DNA of 64,000 bases from Paenibacillus sp. BSR1-1 (GCF_030403775.1 NZ_JAQMWQ010000017.1:1-64000); one strand, 5' to 3'. Shown: positions 27,609-36,983, counted from the stretch's first letter. Notes: generated from the letters alone by a model not told the origin. Made by a program: numbers and translations.

Positions 27609-28268
27609 ATGCAGCCAAGACCAAGATTCCCCATGCAGGGAGGAATGGGTCCGCAAATGATGCAAGGTCAGTTCGGCGGAGGCGGTGGTCCAATGATGGG
27701 AGCAGGTCCTAACCCCTTTGGAGGGAGGGCTCCGATGATGGGACAATCTGCAAATCCTTTTGGCGGAAGAAATCCCATGATGGGTGGAGCACAAATGAAT
27801 AGGGGCGGTGGCGGCCTACTTTCGAGACTTCTCGGAAGAGGAAATCAAGCAAGCGGATTAATGGGAATGCAAGGAGCTGGACGTGCCGCTTCAGGGGGCG
27901 GCGGTGGCTTACTCCAATCATTAAGTAACCCTGGTGGGCTTTCAAACATTCTTAACAATACACAGCAGGTTTTGAAAACAGCACAAACCATTGGTCCAAT
28001 GGTCCAACAATATGGGCCATTAGTAAAAAATCTGCCGGCCATGTGGAAACTGTATAGAGGACTAAAAACTGCTTCGAAAAGCACGGATGAATCAACTGAA
28101 AATAAAGATAAAACCACTGAAGCAGCAATGGAAGAATCATCAAGCAATGAGTCAAGTGAACTGGAAACTCCTAAGACGAATACGACACGAAAAAAAAATC
28201 CACAGCAAAAAACGAATAGCAATAGGCAGCAGCAAAAAGGAACCTCTGTTCCAAAAATGTATATATAA
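27609..28268 (+). CDS. yqfQ: VrrA/YqfQ family Gly/Met-rich protein
   Basis: This 219-residue protein has a Gly-, Met- and Pro-rich N-terminal third with two copies of NPFGGRxPMMG (near residues 36-47 and 52-63), a central helical YqfQ domain (ILNNTQQVLKTAQTIGPMVQQYGPLVKNLPAMWKLYRGL) and a polar Ser/Thr/Lys/Gln tail. The family includes B. anthracis VrrA, whose repeats vary between strains. Function is unknown. An AAAGGAGG site 8 nt before the ATG at 27609 fixes the start. It sits between cshB and ispH as in B. subtilis. Confidence 0.82.
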   Translation: MQPRPRFPMQGGMGPQMMQGQFGGGGGPMMGAGPNPFGGRAPMMGQSANPFGGRNPMMGGAQMNRGGGGLLSRLLGRGNQASGLMGMQGAGRAASGGGGGLLQSLSNPGGLSNILNNTQQVLKTAQTIGPMVQQYGPLVKNLPAMWKLYRGLKTASKSTDESTENKDKTTEAAMEESSSNESSELETPKTNTTRKKNPQQKTNSNRQQQKGTSVPKMYI

Positions 28269-28273
28269 AATTA

Positions 28274-28320
28274 AGCACACAAGATTTCAATTTCTGAAAT
28301 CCCGTGTGCTTTTTCTTTTT
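28274..28320. terminator. Convergent terminator between yqfQ and ispH
   Basis: AGCACAC..GATTTCA and TGAAATC..GTGTGCT pair into a long stem with a 2-nt symmetric bulge and a 5-nt loop. A run of TTTTTCTTTTT follows on the plus strand. Confidence 0.85.
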
Positions 28321-28325
28321 AATAT

Positions 28326-29264
28326 TTATTTTTTCACCTTAGGTAAAATTTTGTTAAGTGGTACATTTCTGCGTCGTTCCCAAGTAGCTGGGTTATTTGG
28401 ATCAAATTGTTCAAGGAAGGTGATGACTTCCTTTGTAATCGGGGTTGGAGTCGAGGCCCCTGAGGTTACGGCAACGTTTTTAGCATCTTTTATCCAGTCA
28501 ATTTCTAGTTCCGTGATATCAGCGATACGGTATGCTTTAGTTCCTGCAATTTCTTCAGAAACCTGTGCGAGCCGGTTCGAATTATTACTTTTCGGATCAC
28601 CGACCACAATCGTTACATCTGCCTCAGTTGCCTGTTCTGCAACGGCTTCTTGACGCACTTGAGTGGCAAGACAGATTTCTTTATAAGCCTCAGCATGCGG
28701 AAATTTTTCCTGAACCTTCTTCATCGTATCCGCAACATCCCATTGGCTCATCGTTGTTTGATTCGTCACAATTAGTTTCTCACAGTCAAGATTCAATGCA
28801 TCCACATCGCTTGGAGATTCAACGAGATGGACTTGACCCGGTGCAACGCCAACAGCGCCTTCCGGTTCTGGATGCCCTTTTTTACCAATATAAATGACTT
28901 GGTAGCCCTGTTTTGTTTTTTCTTCAATCAAGTCATGGGTTTTTGTAACATCCGGGCACGTTGCATCAATTGTGACAAGCCCTTTCTGTTTAGCTATCTC
29001 TCTCACCTCTGGAGAGATTCCATGTGCTGTAAAAATGACTGTCCCTTTATCTACTTTTTCTAAAATATCTTTTCGGTTTTTCCCGTCAAGGGTTATAATG
29101 CCTTCTTCTTCAAACGCATCCGTAACATGCTTATTATGAACAATCATTCCCAAAATGTAGATTGGGCGAGGTAATGTTTTATCTAAAGCGGCATTTCTAG
29201 CTATAACCATTGCATCAACAACACCGTAGCAGTAACCGCGTGGCGATATCTTAATTATTTGCAT
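28326..29264 (-). CDS. ispH: 4-hydroxy-3-methylbut-2-enyl diphosphate reductase
   Basis: This 312-residue Fe-S enzyme makes IPP and DMAPP from HMBPP, the last step of the MEP pathway begun in part by ispG at 20189. The three cluster cysteines are in SPRGYCYGV (C12), [11 protein letters not shown], and [10 protein letters not shown]. The conserved HGISPEV and SSNSNRL-like ([11 protein letters not shown]) motifs are present. The start at 29264 has AGGGGG upstream; an in-frame ATG at 29297 reads through that site. It converges on yqfQ. Confidence 0.96.
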   Translation of the reverse strand: MQIIKISPRGYCYGVVDAMVIARNAALDKTLPRPIYILGMIVHNKHVTDAFEEEGIITLDGKNRKDILEKVDKGTVIFTAHGISPEVREIAKQKGLVTIDATCPDVTKTHDLIEEKTKQGYQVIYIGKKGHPEPEGAVGVAPGQVHLVESPSDVDALNLDCEKLIVTNQTTMSQWDVADTMKKVQEKFPHAEAYKEICLATQVRQEAVAEQATEADVTIVVGDPKSNNSNRLAQVSEEIAGTKAYRIADITELEIDWIKDAKNVAVTSGASTPTPITKEVITFLEQFDPNNPATWERRRNVPLNKILPKVKK

Positions 29265-29385
29265 ATAAAAAAGTCCCCCTAAAAGACTATGATTCATAAA
29301 CTATGTATTTATTATATAAAACTAATAGATATAATACAAAGATACATTTTTCCTGTACAGCTTTTTAAAGCGGCTTCAGCTGCAT

Positions 29386-29423
29386 TAAAAATGTCCTTCA
29401 TCAGGCAGATAAAGGACATCTCG
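29386..29423 (-). terminator. Terminator after the trmK-yqfO unit
   Basis: ATGTCCTT and AAGGACAT form an 8-bp stem with a 13-nt loop, followed by TTTTTAA on the minus strand. Confidence 0.7.
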
Positions 29424-29434
29424 GTTAGTAAAAT

Positions 29435-30550
29435 TTAGATAAATTGAAATGGGTCTGTGTTTTCTTCTGAAGGGAAAATTTCGACTTCATAGCCTGCCTC
29501 ATGACAAAGTTTCTGTAATGTAGCAGTCAGCCCCTTTTTCATAATTTTTTCGACATTATGGCCAGGGTCTATCATGTTTAAGCCCTGCAGCATTGCATCA
29601 TGTGCCGTATGGTAATAGATGTCTCCTGCTACGTACACATCTGCCCCCTTAAATTTTGCATGACTAAAATATTTGTTTCCGTCCCCGCCTAGAACTGCCA
29701 CCTTTTTTACTTTCGAGCTTAAATCACCAACCACACGCACTCTTTCTACCTCTAGCGCCGATTTTACCTGTTCTGCAAACTCAGCTAAAGTCATCTCAAC
29801 AACTTTCCCAATTCTTCCAAGGCCGAGGACTTCACCTTTATTTTCCAATGGATAAACATCATAGGCAACCTCTTCATATGGATGTGCTTTAATCATGGCC
29901 GTGATCGTCTTCTTTAACAGTGGTTCAGGAACAATCGTCTCTATTCGAACTTCATCAACAGCTTCAAGCTGCCCAGTTTGCCCGATATAAGGATTGGTGT
30001 TTACCCCAGGCATAAATCGTCCTGTTCCGTCTGCAGAAAAAGAGCAATGGCTATAATTCCCGATATTTCCTGCTCCCGCTTCGCCTAGTACCCCTCTAAT
30101 GGTATCAGCATGACTAACTGGAACATACACAACTAACTTCTTAAGCTGAGTATCCTGGGTAGGAACCAACACTTCAGCTTCCTGCAGTCCTAAAGCTGAG
30201 GCCAGTAAATCATTGACGCCCCCTTTTGCCACATCCAAATTCGTATGTGCAGCATAAACAGCTATATCATGCCTTATTAATTTCTCAATCATCCGTCCTT
30301 GAACTGTGTCTGTATTAATATTTTTTAGCGGGCGAAAAATCGGAGGATGATGGGCGATAATTAATTGGACATTTTTTCTAATCGCCTCCTCAATGACATT
30401 TTCGAGTACATCAAGGGCAATCATTACTCGTTCAATTTTTTTATTTAATCGGCCGACTTGCAAACCTATCTTATCGCCTTCCATCGCAAGGCCTTTTGGT
30501 GAAAATTGCTCGAAAAGCTGGATTAGTTCATGACCGTTTGGTATTTTCAT
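29435..30550 (-). CDS. yqfO: Nif3-like dinuclear metal protein (YqfO)
   Basis: This 371-residue protein is of the NIF3 family, sometimes annotated as GTP cyclohydrolase 1 type 2. N- and C-terminal halves bind two metal ions: IAHHPPIF and AAHTNLD near residues 65-103, and GDIYYHTAHDAM with IDPGHNVEKI near residues 320-340. The central insert (residues 130-230) resembles a CutA/PII-like domain (YVPVSHADTIRGVLGEAGAGNIG). Physiological role is unclear. It overlaps trmK by 23 nt, as in B. subtilis. Confidence 0.9.
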   Translation of the reverse strand: MKIPNGHELIQLFEQFSPKGLAMEGDKIGLQVGRLNKKIERVMIALDVLENVIEEAIRKNVQLIIAHHPPIFRPLKNINTDTVQGRMIEKLIRHDIAVYAAHTNLDVAKGGVNDLLASALGLQEAEVLVPTQDTQLKKLVVYVPVSHADTIRGVLGEAGAGNIGNYSHCSFSADGTGRFMPGVNTNPYIGQTGQLEAVDEVRIETIVPEPLLKKTITAMIKAHPYEEVAYDVYPLENKGEVLGLGRIGKVVEMTLAEFAEQVKSALEVERVRVVGDLSSKVKKVAVLGGDGNKYFSHAKFKGADVYVAGDIYYHTAHDAMLQGLNMIDPGHNVEKIMKKGLTATLQKLCHEAGYEVEIFPSEENTDPFQFI

Positions 30551-31256
30551 CCTTCAAAACCTCCTCAACCAATTTTATTTTATTTAATAGCTCCTCTTTT
30601 TTTTCTATTGTCTCTTGTGTTTGAGCAGCATTTTCCAGCTGATTGTATATTCTTAACCAATTATTCCTTTCAGCCGTCCATTTTTTCTTGAAAGCTTCGT
30701 TTTTATACTGTAGAAGAAAAGGTCCAACTAATAATCCTATTTCTAACTCAGAAGAATAGGTTCTTAACGGGTCTCCCTTTTCAGCAACAAGGACCTCATA
30801 AATCTTCCCGTCTTCCTCCATTATTTCTTCCGCAATCAACTGCCAATTATTTTCTAAAAACCACTTTCGGATTGAATTGGCACTGATATTCGGCTGTAAT
30901 ATCAGACGCTTAACGGAGCTAAGTTTGTCCTTTCCGCTTTCTAAAATACTGGTGATTAAGGCGCCGCCCATTCCAGCAATTGTAATGCACTCAACTTCTC
31001 CGGGACGGATTACTTCTAAGCCATTCCCCATCCTGACAGAAATAACATCGGCAAGACCTTCTAACCTCACGTTATTTTTAGCGGAATTATAGGGCCCCTC
31101 CACTACTTCACCGGCAACCGCAAATCGAACACCTTGGTTTTTAGCTAAAAAGCAAGGCAAATAGGCATGATCCGAACCAATATCAGCCATACTGGCTCCA
31201 TTAGGTACATATTTAGCAACCGCTGCTAAACGAGCTGATAATTTATCTGTATTCAA
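30528..31256 (-). CDS. trmK: tRNA (adenine(22)-N1)-methyltransferase TrmK
   Basis: This protein of about 242 residues methylates N1 of A22 in tRNA. A Rossmann-type SAM site contains ADIGSDHAYLPC near residues 24-35, and the catalytic-region motif CITIAGMGG follows near residue 90. The C-terminal part is a coiled coil (QLENAAQTQETIEKKEELLN). A TTG at 31256 has GGTGG 5 nt upstream; the in-frame GTG at 31268 overlaps it. The gene continues the sigA-cccA-trmK-yqfO order of B. subtilis. Confidence 0.9.
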   Translation of the reverse strand: MNTDKLSARLAAVAKYVPNGASMADIGSDHAYLPCFLAKNQGVRFAVAGEVVEGPYNSAKNNVRLEGLADVISVRMGNGLEVIRPGEVECITIAGMGGALITSILESGKDKLSSVKRLILQPNISANSIRKWFLENNWQLIAEEIMEEDGKIYEVLVAEKGDPLRTYSSELEIGLLVGPFLLQYKNEAFKKKWTAERNNWLRIYNQLENAAQTQETIEKKEELLNKIKLVEEVLKDENTKRS

Positions 31257-31297
31257 AAAAACCACCACTTTTTATATGTATGTATTTCCTTTAGTAT

Positions 31298-31332
31298 ATA
31301 AAAAAGTCCTTTACAGATGCAAAGGACTTTTT
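31298..31332 (-). terminator. Terminator after cccA
   Basis: An 11-bp stem (AAAAGTCCTTT/AAAGGACTTTT) with an 8-nt loop is followed by T residues. It separates cccA from trmK. Confidence 0.85.
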
Positions 31333-31345
31333 ATATGTTGCCTGA

Positions 31346-31714
31346 TTACTTAATCTTAGATACCCAATCCGCCATAGCAGCAGCTTGCTCTTCTGGAACT
31401 AGGCCTGGCGGCATGTTTCCCTTACCTTTTGTAATGAAAGTCTTGATTTCATCCTTTGAAAATTTGCTGCCAACACCTTTTAATGATGGCCCTACAACCC
31501 CTTGATACTGGTCGCCGTGGCATCCTATACAAGTTTGTTTATAAATGTCTTCTGGATTGGAGGCAGCCACTTCTGTTTTCTCATTTCCGCCGCCTTCGCC
31601 CTTATCCTTTGCGACCTCTTTCATATCACCAAGGCCTTTGAAAGACAATAGAAACATTAGTCCGATACCAAAAACCATGATGATGATAAAAGGAATAACC
31701 GGATTTTTCTTCAA
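31346..31714 (-). CDS. cccA: Membrane-anchored cytochrome c550
   Basis: This 122-residue protein has an N-terminal membrane anchor (residues 5-25), a charged linker, and a haem domain with CIGCH (C62, C65, H66) and axial methionine M101 in GNMPPG. It carries electrons on the outer face of the membrane. The start is a TTG at 31714 with AGGGAGG 8 nt upstream; the length then matches B. subtilis CccA (120 residues). An ATG upstream at 31771 has no ribosome site. Confidence 0.93.
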   Translation of the reverse strand: MKKNPVIPFIIIMVFGIGLMFLLSFKGLGDMKEVAKDKGEGGGNEKTEVAASNPEDIYKQTCIGCHGDQYQGVVGPSLKGVGSKFSKDEIKTFITKGKGNMPPGLVPEEQAAAMADWVSKIK

Positions 31715-31837
31715 GATAATAACCTCCCTTATGTACGAATACCTTGTAAATAATAAAATGTCTACAAACAACTATTATTTTACTTGAAAATGAACAGAAG
31801 GAAAAGCCCTAAACTTATTTTATCACTATAATCTTTA

Positions 31838-31890
31838 TAAAAAAGAGAAAAGAGACTTAAAACAATTCAATCTTCTGTTCAGTCTCTTTT
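31838..31890 (-). terminator. Terminator after the acyl-CoA dehydrogenase gene
   Basis: AAAAGAGACT and AGTCTCTTTT pair across a 23-nt loop; a TCTCTTTTTTAT tail follows on the minus strand. Confidence 0.6.
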
Positions 31891-31909
31891 ATATTCCCCT
31901 ATTTATTTG

Positions 31910-33049
31910 TTAACAACCAATTAATCTTGAAATAACCATTCTTTGTACTTCAGAGGTTCCTTCCCCAATTTCAAGCAGTTTGGCATCACGCATCATTCGT
32001 TCAACTTGATATTCCTTCATATAGCCATATCCTCCATGAATTTGTACGGCCTGATTCGTTACCTCCATACAAATTTCGGAAGCATATAATTTACACATTG
32101 CTGCTTCTTTTGAAAAAGGTCTCCCTTGATCCTTTAACCATGCAGCTTTGTGAACCATTGTACGCGCCAACTCAATTTTCATGGCCATATCTGCTAATTT
32201 AAATTGAATAGCTTGGAAAGAAGAAATGGATTTTCCAAATTGTTTTCTTTCCTTAGCATAGGCAAGCGCCTTCTCAAAAGCCCCCTGAGCTATCCCTACA
32301 GCCATGGCACCAATACCAATCCTGCCGCCATCAAGAGTAATTAAAAATTGCTTAAAGCCTTCTCCGCGTTTCCCTAAAAGGTTTTCGACCGGTACTCTCA
32401 CATCCTCTAGAACAAGTTCCGTTGTATTTGATGCATTCAAACCCATTTTTTCATAATTGTCAATTACTGAAAAACCCGGTGCATTCGTTGGAACAATGAT
32501 CGCGCTTATCTCTTTTTTACCGTCAGATTCACCCGTGATTGCCGTTAAAGCTAAATGGTTTGCATAGCTTGCATTGGTAATAAAGCACTTATTGCCATTA
32601 ATAATAAATTCACCATTATCCTCTTTAGCTGAGGTTCTAGTGCCTCCTGCATCTGAGCCAGCGTTCGGTTCGGTGAGACCAAAAGCACCGAATGATTCGC
32701 CTGTACAAATGGGGGTCAAATATTTTTGTTTTTGCTCTTCGGTTCCAAATAAGTATAGTGGTGCCCCGCCCAAGGAAATGTGCGCAGAATAAGTTATTCC
32801 AGTTGAAGCACATGCCCGGCTTAACTCCTCCGTAACAATGGCAAAGCTAACAGTGTCGGCTCCGCCTCCGCCAAATTTTTCAGGGAAAGGAAGTCCCATA
32901 ATTCCCATATCAGCTAATTTTTTAAATATCTCTACAGGAAATTGTTTTGTTCGATCACGCTCTATCGCACCAGGTGCTACTTCCTCATCAGCAAACTGGC
33001 GAATCATCCGTTTTATCATTTCTTGTTCAGAAGTTAAATCGAAATTCAT
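31910..33049 (-). CDS. Acyl-CoA dehydrogenase
   Basis: This 379-residue flavoenzyme catalyses alpha,beta-dehydrogenation of acyl-CoA in fatty-acid or branched-chain breakdown. The FAD-binding signatures GAFGLTEPNAGSDAGGTRT and QIHGGYGYMKEYQVERMMRD are present. The catalytic glutamate lies in LEIGEGTSEVQR near residue 364, as in short-chain/butyryl-type enzymes. The ATG at 33049 has AGGGGG 6 nt upstream. It is a single-gene unit between cccA and sigA, which are adjacent in B. subtilis, so it looks like an insertion. Chain-length preference cannot be told from sequence. Confidence 0.9.
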   Translation of the reverse strand: MNFDLTSEQEMIKRMIRQFADEEVAPGAIERDRTKQFPVEIFKKLADMGIMGLPFPEKFGGGGADTVSFAIVTEELSRACASTGITYSAHISLGGAPLYLFGTEEQKQKYLTPICTGESFGAFGLTEPNAGSDAGGTRTSAKEDNGEFIINGNKCFITNASYANHLALTAITGESDGKKEISAIIVPTNAPGFSVIDNYEKMGLNASNTTELVLEDVRVPVENLLGKRGEGFKQFLITLDGGRIGIGAMAVGIAQGAFEKALAYAKERKQFGKSISSFQAIQFKLADMAMKIELARTMVHKAAWLKDQGRPFSKEAAMCKLYASEICMEVTNQAVQIHGGYGYMKEYQVERMMRDAKLLEIGEGTSEVQRMVISRLIGC

Positions 33050-33055
33050 GTCCAT

Positions 33056-33356
33056 CCCCCTAAAACAACTTTGTAATCGCTTTCTTTATTATTATACGGG
33101 GATTCATTTAAATTTCTCAACATTTAAAAATTTTTAAAAATATTATATTATCCGAATATAATACAGCACAAATGCTGACGTTTATAAAAATTGCGACTTA
33201 TTTGTACTATTTTATTATAAAAACAAAATTAATCTTATTCCCACAAAATAAAATGAAATTTTTCCCAATATCAATTTATAGATGGCTATTTGCAAAATGA
33301 GAGACAATTCAGTAAAATAAATGAAAACAGAGTAAGTGCTTACATTTCCTATTGTA
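33056..33356. other. Intergenic region between sigA and the acyl-CoA dehydrogenase gene
   Basis: No gene is visible. The stretch is very AT-rich. The minus-strand segment TGTAAGCACTTAC (33332-33344) resembles a catabolite-responsive element but has CA in place of the central CG. A TTGCAA and GATATT pair (17-bp spacer) further down could be the promoter of the dehydrogenase gene. Both are weak calls. Confidence 0.35.
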
Positions 33357-33395
33357 CAAAAAAATAGTTTACTCCTTTTATGAAGTAAACTATTT
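33357..33395 (-). terminator. Terminator of the dnaG-sigA operon
   Basis: A perfect 12-bp stem (AAATAGTTTACT/AGTAAACTATTT) with a 10-nt loop is followed by T residues, just after the sigA stop. Confidence 0.88.
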
Positions 33396-33407
33396 CAAAG
33401 TATATTT

Positions 33408-34538
33408 TTATTCTAAAAAGTCCTTTAACCGTTTGCTGCGGCTAGGATGACGTAATTTTCTTAAAGCTTTTGCTTCGATTTGACGAATACGCTCACGGGT
33501 AACGCCGAAAACCTTCCCAACTTCTTCAAGTGTACGAGTTCGGCCATCATCTAACCCAAAGCGAAGGCGAAGAACATTTTCTTCACGATCAGTTAATGTA
33601 TCAAGCACATCCTCGAGCTGCTCTTTTAAAAGCTCATATGCTGCATGTTCTGACGGTGAAGTTGCATCCTGATCTTCAATAAAATCGCCAAGATGGGAAT
33701 CATCCTCTTCACCAATCGGTGTTTCTAAGGAAACAGGTTCTTGGGCAATTTTAAGAATTTCCCTTACTTTATCCGGCGTTAAATCCATGTCTTCACCAAT
33801 TTCTTCTGGTGTTGGTTCGCGGCCAAGATCCTGAAGTAATTGACGCTGAACTCGAATTAGCTTATTAATCGTCTCAACCATATGAACTGGGATTCGAATC
33901 GTTCTTGCTTGGTCTGCAATCGCACGAGTAATCGCCTGACGAATCCACCACGTAGCATAGGTACTGAACTTAAAGCCTTTTTGATAATCAAATTTTTCTA
34001 CGGCCTTAATTAATCCCATATTACCTTCCTGAATTAGATCAAGGAATAACATCCCACGGCCAACATACCGTTTAGCGATGCTGACAACAAGTCTTAGATT
34101 AGCCTCTGCAAGGCGTCGTTTGGCTTCCTCGTCACCTTGCTCAATACGAAGTGCCAACTCTTTTTCCTCGTTAGCGGATAGTAGATCAACCCGGCCAATT
34201 TCCTTTAAATACATGCGGACAGGGTCATTGATTTTTACTCCTGGAGGAACACTTAAATCATTTAAATCAAATTCTTCATCATCTTCCTTGGACAGATCCT
34301 TTATGTTAGGGTCTTCCTCGTCACTTTCACCGACTAATTCTATTCCCTGATCACCTAAAAAATCATAAAATTCATGCATTTGATCAGATTCTAATTCAAA
34401 ATTAGCCATTTTTTCGGCTATATCATCATAGGCCAGGACGCCGACTTTTTTGCCCATTTCTGTTAATTGGTCTTTCACTTGTTCAAGAGTTAATTCATTT
34501 TCGGCCTCTTTTGAACGGGCTGATTTTTCTGCAGCCAT
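33408..34538 (-). CDS. sigA: RNA polymerase primary sigma factor SigA (RpoD)
   Basis: This 376-residue sigma-70 protein recruits RNA polymerase to housekeeping promoters. Region 1.1 is at the N-terminus. Region 1.2 is [16 protein letters not shown]. Region 2 has [21 protein letters not shown] and the -10-binding [17 protein letters not shown]. Region 4.2 contains [20 protein letters not shown]. It differs from B. subtilis SigA by a few residues in length, with an acidic insert ([19 protein letters not shown]). It lies 43 bp after dnaG as in the conserved macromolecular synthesis operon. Confidence 0.97.
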   Translation of the reverse strand: MAAEKSARSKEAENELTLEQVKDQLTEMGKKVGVLAYDDIAEKMANFELESDQMHEFYDFLGDQGIELVGESDEEDPNIKDLSKEDDEEFDLNDLSVPPGVKINDPVRMYLKEIGRVDLLSANEEKELALRIEQGDEEAKRRLAEANLRLVVSIAKRYVGRGMLFLDLIQEGNMGLIKAVEKFDYQKGFKFSTYATWWIRQAITRAIADQARTIRIPVHMVETINKLIRVQRQLLQDLGREPTPEEIGEDMDLTPDKVREILKIAQEPVSLETPIGEEDDSHLGDFIEDQDATSPSEHAAYELLKEQLEDVLDTLTDREENVLRLRFGLDDGRTRTLEEVGKVFGVTRERIRQIEAKALRKLRHPSRSKRLKDFLE

Positions 34539-34581
34539 AAGGGAGTCCCTCCTTCCAGAATCAAAAACACATAAAAATTAT

Positions 34582-36390
34582 TTAAAGTGATTTACGCAAT
34601 TGGTTAATTTCAATTGCAATCACAGCAGCTCTGCTAAAATCACTCTGTCTTTCAGCTTCTTTTAGTTCTAATTCTTTTTCTTTTATTTTTAACAATTTTT
34701 GATAATTCAACACCTGTTTGATATAATCAGTTAATTCTTGATTGCTTAACTCATCATTTATCGACATCATTTCAATATTAGCAACCATTCTTCTAAGATT
34801 TTCATCTTGAATATAGGTTAAAAATGCGCTCGAATCAGGTTCTGAATGATTTTCATAAAATCCCAATAGATATGTTATTATTGCCTGATGTTCATCGATA
34901 TTAAACGTGTTCCCTTGTAATAATTCCTGAACCTTGTAAGCAACATCACGGTCTTTTAGCATATGGGCTATTAAGCGCCTTTCTGCAGTGTAATAAGCAG
35001 GCTTTAATTCCTCGACGGGCCTTTTTATTACGATCGTCTTATTGATATTCTCATTTTTCCCTGTAGACTTTCTTTTTTCTGAAAAGAAAATCTGCTTTTG
35101 CTGTTCTCTTAACGCATCTAAAGAAAGTGAAAATTCAGCTGCGATCTGCCTTAAATAATGATCCCTTTCAACAGCCTTGGTTAATTTGCTTATTTCTTTG
35201 ATTATTTCTTCGATATAGGCAAGTCTATCTCCTTCAAGCTGAAGATTTTTTCCCCTTCGAAAATAAATAAACTTAAAAGCCATCCAAGTTAAGCTGGCAC
35301 CGATAACTTCTTTTTGAAATTTATCAGGACCAAACTTTTTAATATATTCATCCGGGTCCATACCATCAGACATCATGGCTACTTTTATTTGAAAGCCAGC
35401 TTCGTTAAGGTGATTACCTGCACGGTAGGCAGCCTCAATTCCGGCCTTATCGGAATCGTAACAGATGGTTACAGACTGGACACTTTGCCTTAAAAGGGCG
35501 ATATGATCATCTGTTAAGGAAGTCCCCATTGTGGCGATGCCATTTTCCACACCAGATCGATCGGCAGCAATTACATCAGCAAATCCCTCAAAAAGGACAG
35601 CTTGCTGCATTTTTTTAAGACTTGGTTTTGCTTGATGATAATTGTATAATATCTTGCTTTTATTAAAGATTGCCGTTTCAGGACTGTTTAAATATTTAGG
35701 CTCATCAGATCCGAGCGATCTTCCAGAAAAGGCAATCGAATTTCCATTGCGATCAAAGATTGGAAACATGATCCGATCTCTAAACCGATCAAAATACGTC
35801 CCATCCCGTTCACGTTTGATAATCAATCCGGCCCTTTCCATCCAGTCAGGTGCAAAATCCCGCTTTGATAGGAATTTTGTAACGAAATCCCAGGAATTTA
35901 GGGAATAACCAATTTGGAACTTATCAATCGATTCACGGGTAAATCCTCTGCCTAGCAAATATTCTAATGCATGCTGGCCTTCCTTTGTATTTACGAGCAA
36001 GTGATGGTAGAATTTAGTTAATAGTTCATGAGCATCAAGCATAGCTTGCAAATCTTTTGCAATTTTTCTCTCGCCACGAGCTCCTGCAAGATTGATATCA
36101 AGATCGATATTTCCTTTGGCAGCAAGCTTAATGGCAGCTTCTTGAAAAGAGATTCCCTCAAGCTCCATTAAAAAAGAAAAAACATTTCCTCCAGCACCAC
36201 AACCAAAACAATGGAAAATTTGTTTGTCGGGTGATACTGAGAATGATGGTGTGCTTTCACCATGGAAAGGACATAATCCGAAGTAATTTCGCCCTTGTTT
36301 TTTCAGTTGTACATAATCGCTGATAATTTCAACAATATCAACTGTCTGACGAATTTGATCAATTTTTTCTTCGGCTATACGATCCGCCAT
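34582..36390 (-). CDS. dnaG: DNA primase
   Basis: This 602-residue primase makes RNA primers for DNA replication. The N-terminal CHC2 zinc site comprises C40, H43, C61 and C64 (GLCPFHGE ... HCFGCGAG). The central TOPRIM domain has LFEGFADVIAADRSG and CYDSDKAGIEA. The C-terminal helicase-binding domain ends ARQSDFSRAAV-like. The start at 36390 is supported by GAGG 8 nt upstream and by alignment with MADRI starts of relatives. The open frame continues upstream to 36519 only because it crosses the decayed yqxD gene. Confidence 0.96.
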   Translation of the reverse strand: MADRIAEEKIDQIRQTVDIVEIISDYVQLKKQGRNYFGLCPFHGESTPSFSVSPDKQIFHCFGCGAGGNVFSFLMELEGISFQEAAIKLAAKGNIDLDINLAGARGERKIAKDLQAMLDAHELLTKFYHHLLVNTKEGQHALEYLLGRGFTRESIDKFQIGYSLNSWDFVTKFLSKRDFAPDWMERAGLIIKRERDGTYFDRFRDRIMFPIFDRNGNSIAFSGRSLGSDEPKYLNSPETAIFNKSKILYNYHQAKPSLKKMQQAVLFEGFADVIAADRSGVENGIATMGTSLTDDHIALLRQSVQSVTICYDSDKAGIEAAYRAGNHLNEAGFQIKVAMMSDGMDPDEYIKKFGPDKFQKEVIGASLTWMAFKFIYFRRGKNLQLEGDRLAYIEEIIKEISKLTKAVERDHYLRQIAAEFSLSLDALREQQKQIFFSEKRKSTGKNENINKTIVIKRPVEELKPAYYTAERRLIAHMLKDRDVAYKVQELLQGNTFNIDEHQAIITYLLGFYENHSEPDSSAFLTYIQDENLRRMVANIEMMSINDELSNQELTDYIKQVLNYQKLLKIKEKELELKEAERQSDFSRAAVIAIEINQLRKSL

Positions 36391-36399
36391 GGAAACAAC

Positions 36400-36714
36400 C
36401 TCATTTGTTCTTACATAAATTCTACGTTGAATAACTAAGTTCCTGCAAATTTCGACAAATTTCTTGCTAATTCCATCATGAAATATCCTGAGTAATAACA
36501 ATGTCCCCAGTTTGTGCATAATTCATAATGAATAAATCCTCCGCTTCCTTTCCAGAATCAACATATTTCCAAGTTGAGTATGTAATTTCTTTCTTAACAT
36601 GGTGATCATAGAAAGCAATAAAAAGAACTTGTGCAGAAATTTAGAAGCTATTTCGACAATCTCCTCTTTTACCGAGCAGGAATCTGCATCGACAAAAACA
36701 GTTGGAATGCCTTT
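36400..36714 (-). pseudogene. yqxD: Decayed yqxD (YaiI/DUF188 family)
   Basis: The minus strand encodes IPTVFVDADSCSVKEEIVEIASKF in one frame, then after a single-base shift near 36632 continues as VLFIAFYDHHVKKEI, TYSTWKYVDSGKEAEDLF and IMNYAQTGDIVITQDIS before a TGA at about 36478. This is the DUF188 signature (VDAD-CPVK, DH, WKYVD-GKEAAD, D-VVTQDI). No start codon lies in frame, one frameshift is clear, and the C-terminal third is lost. In B. subtilis an intact yqxD sits exactly here, before dnaG. Confidence 0.85.
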
Positions 36715-36720
36715 TATATT

Positions 36721-36952
36721 AGTATTAATTCTACATCACTCTGCATTTTCCTTCTTTAGCTATTAATTTTATAAAAAAGGATTTATGTCGAATTTTTTCA
36801 GGAGTTTTTATAGGGACTTACTTGACATCTAACAATAAATAGTTTATTCGTTCACATGCAAGTCTAAACCTAAAAAGTATATTTTTATCACAATTTTTTA
36901 TTATAGTACAATTAATATCATTTTGCCATAACTTTTTTATTTTCTTTTTTCA
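36721..36952. other. AT-rich intergenic stretch upstream of the yqxD remnant
   Basis: No gene or strong motif is visible. It may contain the promoter of the dnaG-sigA unit on the minus strand: TTGACA-like and TATAAT-like pieces exist, but none stands out enough to annotate. Confidence 0.4.
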
Positions 36953-36953
36953 A

Positions 36954-36983
36954 TAAAAAACACATAATCTTATGACTATGTGT
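36954..36983 (-). terminator. Terminator after ppsR
   Basis: ACACATA and TATGTGT form a 7-bp stem with a 10-nt loop, followed by TTTTTATTG on the minus strand. Confidence 0.7.

Noticed and set aside
27570-28222. Long open frames antisense to yqfQ
   Set aside because: They arise from the Gly-rich, GC-biased coding sequence of yqfQ on the other strand, have no start signals and resemble no family.
33332-33344. TGTAAGCACTTAC as a CcpA binding site
   Set aside because: The central CG that CcpA sites require is replaced by CA, so it is only mentioned as a weak similarity.
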